Below are positions 6,623 to 9,905 of a stretch of 9,905 nucleotides of DNA, in pieces (the first letter of the stretch is position 1; every line of letters starts with the position of its first letter). A program made the translations under genes and the position numbers. This DNA is from JAEUMD01 sp044222395. Lineage in GTDB: Bacteria > Pseudomonadota > Alphaproteobacteria > Rhizobiales > Hyphomicrobiaceae. The notes under the pieces are model-generated. The model worked only from the letters and a program-made list of their open reading frames with translations. It had not been told where the DNA came from and did no database searches. The DNA is taken from positions 1 to 9,905 of the forward strand of contig JBGANK010000084.1 in NCBI GenBank assembly GCA_044222395.1. The letters run 5' to 3'.

Positions 6623-7725
6623 CAGATGCGCGCCCCCATGAATTCGGTGAGCGCCGCAACCACGCGCCGATTTTCGTCTGCCGAGCCGATCGTCATACGT
6701 AGGCAGTGGCCGAGGCCGTAGCTGCCGACCATGCGCAGGATGATGCCTTTCGATTTCATGAAGGCATCTGCATCCTTGGCGGTGCGACCGGCATCGCGCG
6801 GGAAATGGATCAGAATGAAGTTCGCCACGGATGGTGTCACGGGAAGCCCGAGCTTGCCGATCTCGGATTCCAGCCACGGTAGCCATTTCGAATTGTGCGC
6901 GACGGCCTTTTCCATGTGCGCGGTATCGGCGATCGCGGCTGTTCCCGCCGCGATTGCGGGCGTGGACAGGTTGAAGGGGCCGCGGATGCGGTTCAAGACG
7001 TCCGCCACGGCAGCGGGACAGTAGCCCCAGCCGATGCGCAGCGAGGCAAGTCCGTGGATCTTCGAAAACGTGCGGGTCATGACGGTGTTGTCGGTCGTCG
7101 CTACCAGCTCCAATCCCGCCTCGTAATCGTTCCTCTGCACGTACTCCGCGTAGGCGCCGTCGAGCACCAACAAAATGTCGCCGCGCAGGCCGGCACGCAG
7201 GCGGCGCACCTCGTCGATCGGAATGTAAGTTCCCGTCGGGTTGTTCGGGTTGGCGATGAAGACGACGCGGGTCTTGGGCGTGACGCGCGCTAGGATCGCG
7301 TCGACGTCGGTGCGCAAATCCTTCTCGGGCGCGACGACAGGCGTTGCGCCATTGGTGAGGATGGCGATGCGGTAAACGAGAAAGCCATGCTCGGTGTAGA
7401 TCGCCGCGTCGCCCGGCCCGAGGTATGCGTGCGCGAGCATGGTCAAAATTTCATCGGAGCCCGCGCCGCAGACGATGCGCGACGCATCGAGCCCGTAGCG
7501 CGCGGCGATCGCGTTGCGCAGGAGGGTGGCCTGACCGTCCGGGTAGCGCTCAAGGTCCGCCGCCGCAGCGCGAAAGGCTTCGATGGCCTTCGGCGAGGGC
7601 CCGAGCGGCGTCTCGTTCGACGACAGCTTGGCCGGCTTGACGCCGGACGGCAGCTTACTCTCGCCGGGCACATAGGCCTCGATATCTAGAATGCCGGGGC
7701 GGGGGATCGGGGCTTTAATGGTCAT
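6622..7725 (-). CDS. hisC: Histidinol-phosphate aminotransferase
   Basis: The 367-residue class I/II PLP aminotransferase converts imidazole-acetol phosphate and glutamate to histidinol phosphate in histidine synthesis. Family features appear in order: LSSNETPLGPSP (34-45), ERYPDG (59-64), CGAGSDEIL (86-94), ANPNNPTGT (158-166, N162 stacking with PLP), DGAYAEY (189-195), the Schiff-base lysine K222 in TRTFSKIHGLASLRIGWG (218-234) with R230 binding the PLP phosphate, and LRMTIG (342-347) whose R343 binds substrate carboxylate. All are intact. The ATG at 7725 is preferred to an upstream TTG (7752), because MTIKAPIPRPGI fits the family N-terminus. The ribosome site is weak. Its linkage to tyrC suggests that it also, or mainly, transaminates aromatic keto acids or prephenate, as HisC paralogues (hisC2) do in rhizobia. 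Whether another hisC exists in the genome cannot be seen. Confidence 0.93.
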   Translation of the reverse strand: MTIKAPIPRPGILDIEAYVPGESKLPSGVKPAKLSSNETPLGPSPKAIEAFRAAAADLERYPDGQATLLRNAIAARYGLDASRIVCGAGSDEILTMLAHAYLGPGDAAIYTEHGFLVYRIAILTNGATPVVAPEKDLRTDVDAILARVTPKTRVVFIANPNNPTGTYIPIDEVRRLRAGLRGDILLVLDGAYAEYVQRNDYEAGLELVATTDNTVMTRTFSKIHGLASLRIGWGYCPAAVADVLNRIRGPFNLSTPAIAAGTAAIADTAHMEKAVAHNSKWLPWLESEIGKLGLPVTPSVANFILIHFPRDAGRTAKDADAFMKSKGIILRMVGSYGLGHCLRMTIGSADENRRVVAALTEFMGARI

Positions 7726-7862
7726 TTCGAGCTTGCTGCAGGTGGACAACAACGGGAAAGTTCGGGCGCGGCAGTCTTAGACGAGGCGGTCACGGATTCA
7801 AAGGTCCAGTTCGCCGTCGCCCCAGAGCACCGTGCATCCGGCATTGTGGCCCCGCCGCCCCC

Positions 7863-7890
7863 TTGACCTCACTGCCGAGCGTCCGATATT
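7863..7890 (+). promoter_or_regulatory. Candidate sigma-70 promoter of metXW
   Basis: The -35 hexamer TTGACC (7863-7868) and the -10-like GATATT (7885-7890) are 16 bases apart. Transcription would start near 7897, a few bases before the riboswitch stem, exactly where a leader promoter is expected. The position relative to the riboswitch is stronger evidence than the imperfect -10. Confidence 0.5.
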
Positions 7891-7903
7891 CAAGAGCTTG
7901 ATA

Positions 7904-7962
7904 CGTCGTGGTGATTTGGCCGGCCGGCTTGCAGCCACGTTAAACAACTCGCTAAAAGGCCG
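7904..7962 (+). promoter_or_regulatory. SAM-II riboswitch (metA/metX leader)
   Basis: This is the S-adenosylmethionine-sensing aptamer of the SAM-II class, a single-stem pseudoknot found in alphaproteobacterial methionine genes. Stem P1 is CGTGG (7907-7911) with CCACG (7935-7939). The conserved loop TGATTTGGCC (7912-7921), the segment GGCTTGCAG (7926-7934), the linker GTTAAACAA and the core GCTAAAAGG (7951-7959) follow in the class order. The loop GGCC (7918-7921) can form the pseudoknot with GGCC (7958-7961). Binding of SAM should lower metX and metW expression. The aptamer begins just after the predicted transcription start and ends 110 bases before the metX start codon. The identification comes from recalled consensus, and the match is close. 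Confidence 0.9.
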
Positions 7963-7966
7963 TGCC

Positions 7967-8026
7967 AGACCGATCCTCGGTCAGCCCGGCCAGCTAAGCG
8001 CCGGGCGAGCGAGGGGCGGTCTTTTT
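7967..8026 (+). terminator. Terminator-like expression platform after SAM-II aptamer
   Basis: AGACCG (7967-7972) can pair with CGGTCT (8017-8022), enclosing a perfect 7-bp hairpin GCCCGGC/GCCGGGC (7984-7990 with 8000-8006), and the structure runs into TTTTT (8022-8026). Alternatively GACCGA (7968-7973) pairs locally with TCGGTC (7977-7982), which would break the outer stem. This two-state design fits transcription control by the preceding riboswitch. A third hairpin, GGCGG (8015-8019) with CCGCC (8032-8036), places the T-run in its loop. The assignment of on and off states is inference. Confidence 0.5.
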
Positions 8027-8071
8027 CGTTTCCGCCTCAGCGCTCACCGATTGAAGTCTGGGAGTGCGCGC

Positions 8072-9292
8072 GTGAACGAGACCGCGAAACAACATTCGAT
8101 TTCAGGGGAAGGTGCGCAGCCGCGCGCGCCGCTCGGCGAGGCGCTGCCGCGGCTGAAGGAAAGCTGGAGCCCGTCGAGCAAGAAGCTGCAGTTCGACGAC
8201 AAGCCGCTGCGGCTCGAATGCGGGCAGCAGCTCGACAGTTTCCAGATCGCCTACGAAACCTGGGGCGAACTCAACGCGGACAAATCCAACGCGGTGCTCG
8301 TCTGCCATGCGCTGACCGGCGACCAGTACGTGATCGGCACCAATCCGGTGACCGGCAAGCCCGGCTGGTGGGAGACGCTGCTGGGCCCCGGCAAGCCGAT
8401 CGACACCAACAAGTTCTTCGTCATCTGCGCCAACATCCTTGGCGGCTGCATGGGGACGACGGGGCCGGCATCGATCGATCCGAAGTCCGGCAAGCCCTAC
8501 GGCCTCACATTTCCCGTCATCACCATCGCCGACATGGTCGACGCGCAGGTGCGGCTCGTCGATCACCTGGGCATCGAGCAGCTGTTCGCGGTGATCGGCG
8601 GATCGATGGGAGGCATGCAGGTGCTCGACTGGGCGGTCAGGCACAAGGAACGGGTCTTCGCCGTCATGCCGATCGCCACCGCTGCGCGCCACTCCTCGCA
8701 GAACATCGCCTTCCACGAGGTCGGGCGGCAGGCGGTGATGGCCGATCCCGACTGGTGCCGCGGCGACTACCTCGGCCAGGGCAAGGTGCCCGAGAAGGGG
8801 CTCGGCGTGGCGCGGATGGCAGCGCACATCACCTACCTGTCGGAAGATGCGCTGCATCAGAAGTTCGGCCGCAACCTGCAGGACCGGCAAGCGCGCACGT
8901 TCTCGTTCGACGCCGACTTCCAGGTGGAGAGTTACCTCAGGCATCAAGGCTCGACGTTCGTCGACCGCTTCGATGCCAACAGCTACCTCTATATCACGCG
9001 CGCAATGGACTATTTCGACATCGCCGCGGAACACGGCGACGTGCTGGCGAACGCCTTCAAGGGAACACGCGCGCGGTTCCTCGTCGTTTCGTTCACGTCG
9101 GACTGGCTTTATCCGACGCGCGAGAGCCGCGAGATCGTGCAGGCGTTGAACGCGGTCGCCGCCAACGTGTCGTTCGTCGAGATCGAGAGCAACAAGGGGC
9201 ACGACGCGTTCCTGCTGCACGAGCCGGAGTTCTTCGCCACCGTCGAGGGCTTCGTGAAAGCTGCAGCGCTGCATCGCGGATTGAAGGTATGA
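8072..9292 (+). CDS. metX: Homoserine O-acetyltransferase
   Basis: This 406-residue alpha/beta-hydrolase-fold enzyme activates homoserine with an acyl group from acyl-CoA, the first committed step to methionine. The nucleophile elbow GGSMGG is at 176-181 (S178), the acid D344 lies in SDWLYP, and the histidine H377 in NKGHDAFLLH, giving a complete triad. Other family marks are ALTGD (80-84), PGWWETLLGPGKPIDT (97-112), NILGGCMGTTGP (121-132) and the lid region 203-300. I chose GTG 8072, preceded by GGGAG (8060-8064) at a 7-base spacing. The frame stays open to GTG 7832, but that extension would translate through the riboswitch and its terminator and is rejected. It overlaps metW by ATGA. Acetyl- versus succinyl-CoA use cannot be told from motifs alone, and acetyl is the family default. 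Expression should be repressed by SAM. Confidence 0.93.
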   Translation: MNETAKQHSISGEGAQPRAPLGEALPRLKESWSPSSKKLQFDDKPLRLECGQQLDSFQIAYETWGELNADKSNAVLVCHALTGDQYVIGTNPVTGKPGWWETLLGPGKPIDTNKFFVICANILGGCMGTTGPASIDPKSGKPYGLTFPVITIADMVDAQVRLVDHLGIEQLFAVIGGSMGGMQVLDWAVRHKERVFAVMPIATAARHSSQNIAFHEVGRQAVMADPDWCRGDYLGQGKVPEKGLGVARMAAHITYLSEDALHQKFGRNLQDRQARTFSFDADFQVESYLRHQGSTFVDRFDANSYLYITRAMDYFDIAAEHGDVLANAFKGTRARFLVVSFTSDWLYPTRESREIVQALNAVAANVSFVEIESNKGHDAFLLHEPEFFATVEGFVKAAALHRGLKV

Positions 9293-9905
9293 GCGGGAAC
9301 CAACGCATGCGCGCCGACGACAAGCAACACGCGAACATTCGCCCTCAGACCCCGGCGAGCCTTCGCCCCGATCACCTGTTGATCTCCGAAATGGTGGCAC
9401 CCGGATCGCGCGTCATCGACGTGGGCTGCGGTGATGGCGCACTGCTCGATCTGCTGGCGCGCGAAAAGGCGGTCGATGCGCGCGGCATCGAGCTTTCGCG
9501 CGAGCGGGTCAATGCCTGCGTGGCGCGCGGCCTTTCCGTGATCCAGGGCGATGCCGACCGTGATCTCGCCGACTATCCCGACGATGCCTTCGACTACGCG
9601 ATCCTTTCGCTCACGATCCAGGCGACGCGCTATCCGAAGACGGTGCTCGAGAACCTGCTGCGCATCGGCCGCCGCGCGATCGTCTCGTTTCCCAACTTCG
9701 GGCACTGGCGGGTGCGCGGCGGATTGCTGATCGGCGGGCGCATGCCGGTGACCGAGACGCTGCCGGAAAGCTGGTACGACACGCCCAATGCGCACCTGTG
9801 CACGATCCGCGACTTCGCCGACCTCGTCAAAGTCGTCGACGCGGAGGTGGAGGACGCCTTCTCATTCAACGCGCGCGGCAAGCGGCTCGGCATCAAGCAG
9901 TCGAT
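9289..9905 (+). CDS. metW: MetW, methionine biosynthesis methyltransferase-like protein (3' cut)
   Basis: The frame is open from the ATG at 9289 to the window edge, giving 205 residues of a protein that in relatives is only slightly longer, so little is missing. Its first codon overlaps the metX stop (ATGA), implying translational coupling and a shared SAM-II leader. A class I SAM-methyltransferase core is visible: motif I VIDVGCGDGALL (42-53), the acidic end of strand 2 GIEL (66-69), GDADRDL (87-93), and the MetW-typical segments LTIQATRYP (108-116), VSFPNFGHWRVRG (132-144) and ESWYDTPNAHLCTIRDF (160-176). MetW works with MetX in methionine synthesis, probably as a partner or activator of the acyltransferase, and its own methyltransferase activity is unclear. 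A ten-odd-residue Asp/Gln-rich N-terminus precedes the fold, so the later in-frame ATG at 9307 is another possible start. Confidence 0.93.
   Translation, partial: MSGNQRMRADDKQHANIRPQTPASLRPDHLLISEMVAPGSRVIDVGCGDGALLDLLAREKAVDARGIELSRERVNACVARGLSVIQGDADRDLADYPDDAFDYAILSLTIQATRYPKTVLENLLRIGRRAIVSFPNFGHWRVRGGLLIGGRMPVTETLPESWYDTPNAHLCTIRDFADLVKVVDAEVEDAFSFNARGKRLGIKQS

Larger units (their letters stand above)
7726..8071. other. Divergent hisC/metX regulatory gap
   Basis: The 346 bases contain no convincing gene. On the plus strand they hold the metX promoter, a SAM-II riboswitch and a terminator-like platform, each listed separately. The left third (7726-7862) should carry the hisC promoter on the minus strand. 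The best guess is TTGAAT (7801-7796) with a poor -10, AAGACT (7778-7773), at a 17-base spacing, which is too weak to call. Confidence 0.6.

Noticed and set aside
6623..6886. N-terminal extension of the prephenate dehydrogenase
   Set aside because: It lies entirely inside hisC in another frame and is Arg/His-rich. The ATG at 6622 overlapping the hisC stop gives a normal TyrA N-terminus right before the Rossmann strand.
7832..8071. 80-codon N-terminal extension of MetX from an upstream GTG
   Set aside because: It would be translated through the SAM-II aptamer and the terminator-like structure, its residues do not resemble MetX N-termini, and GTG 8072 has a well placed GGGAG.

Overview
The window looks like chromosomal DNA of a GC-rich alphaproteobacterium, most likely a member of the Hyphomicrobiales (Rhizobiales). 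Four points support this: high GC at third codon positions, a SAM-II riboswitch ahead of metX (a class typical of alphaproteobacteria), an alphaproteobacterial-type SOS box (GAAC-N7-GAAC), and the gene order ydcF-plsC ... chaC-tyrC-hisC-metX-metW, which I recall as a common rhizobial arrangement. There are no tRNA or rRNA genes, insertion sequences, CRISPR arrays or phage genes.

Layout. On the plus strand, the window opens with the 3' end of a YdcF/DUF218 gene (1-336). A PlsC-type acyltransferase (350-1117) follows almost immediately. After a 170-base regulatory gap comes a large class II, adenosylcobalamin-dependent ribonucleotide reductase (nrdJ, 1288-3939). Its upstream gap carries a perfect SOS-box pattern next to a sigma-70-like promoter. 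A 425-base gap with hairpins and short repeats separates nrdJ from a small unrecognised gene (4365-4808).

On the minus strand, reading right to left, hisC (7725-6622) and tyrC (6622-5666) overlap by one base, and a ChaC-type gamma-glutamylcyclotransferase (5602-4904) follows. The 346-base divergent gap between hisC and metX holds a metX promoter, a SAM-II riboswitch and a terminator-like expression platform. metX (8072-9292) and metW (9289 to the edge) then run on the plus strand with an ATGA overlap.

How the genes work together. hisC and tyrC form an amino-acid unit: an aminotransferase acting on histidinol phosphate (and often aromatic keto acids), and the dehydrogenase that commits prephenate to tyrosine. 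metX and metW form a methionine unit that is shut down by S-adenosylmethionine through the riboswitch. PlsC makes phosphatidic acid for membranes. NrdJ makes deoxyribonucleotides, and the SOS box suggests that its supply is tied to DNA damage.

The least ordinary part is 1118-4808. A B12-dependent reductase with a putative LexA operator and an unknown small gene sits between two blocks that I recall as neighbours in related genomes. I see no clearly new biological system. The damage-linked reductase and its uncharacterised neighbour are the best leads.
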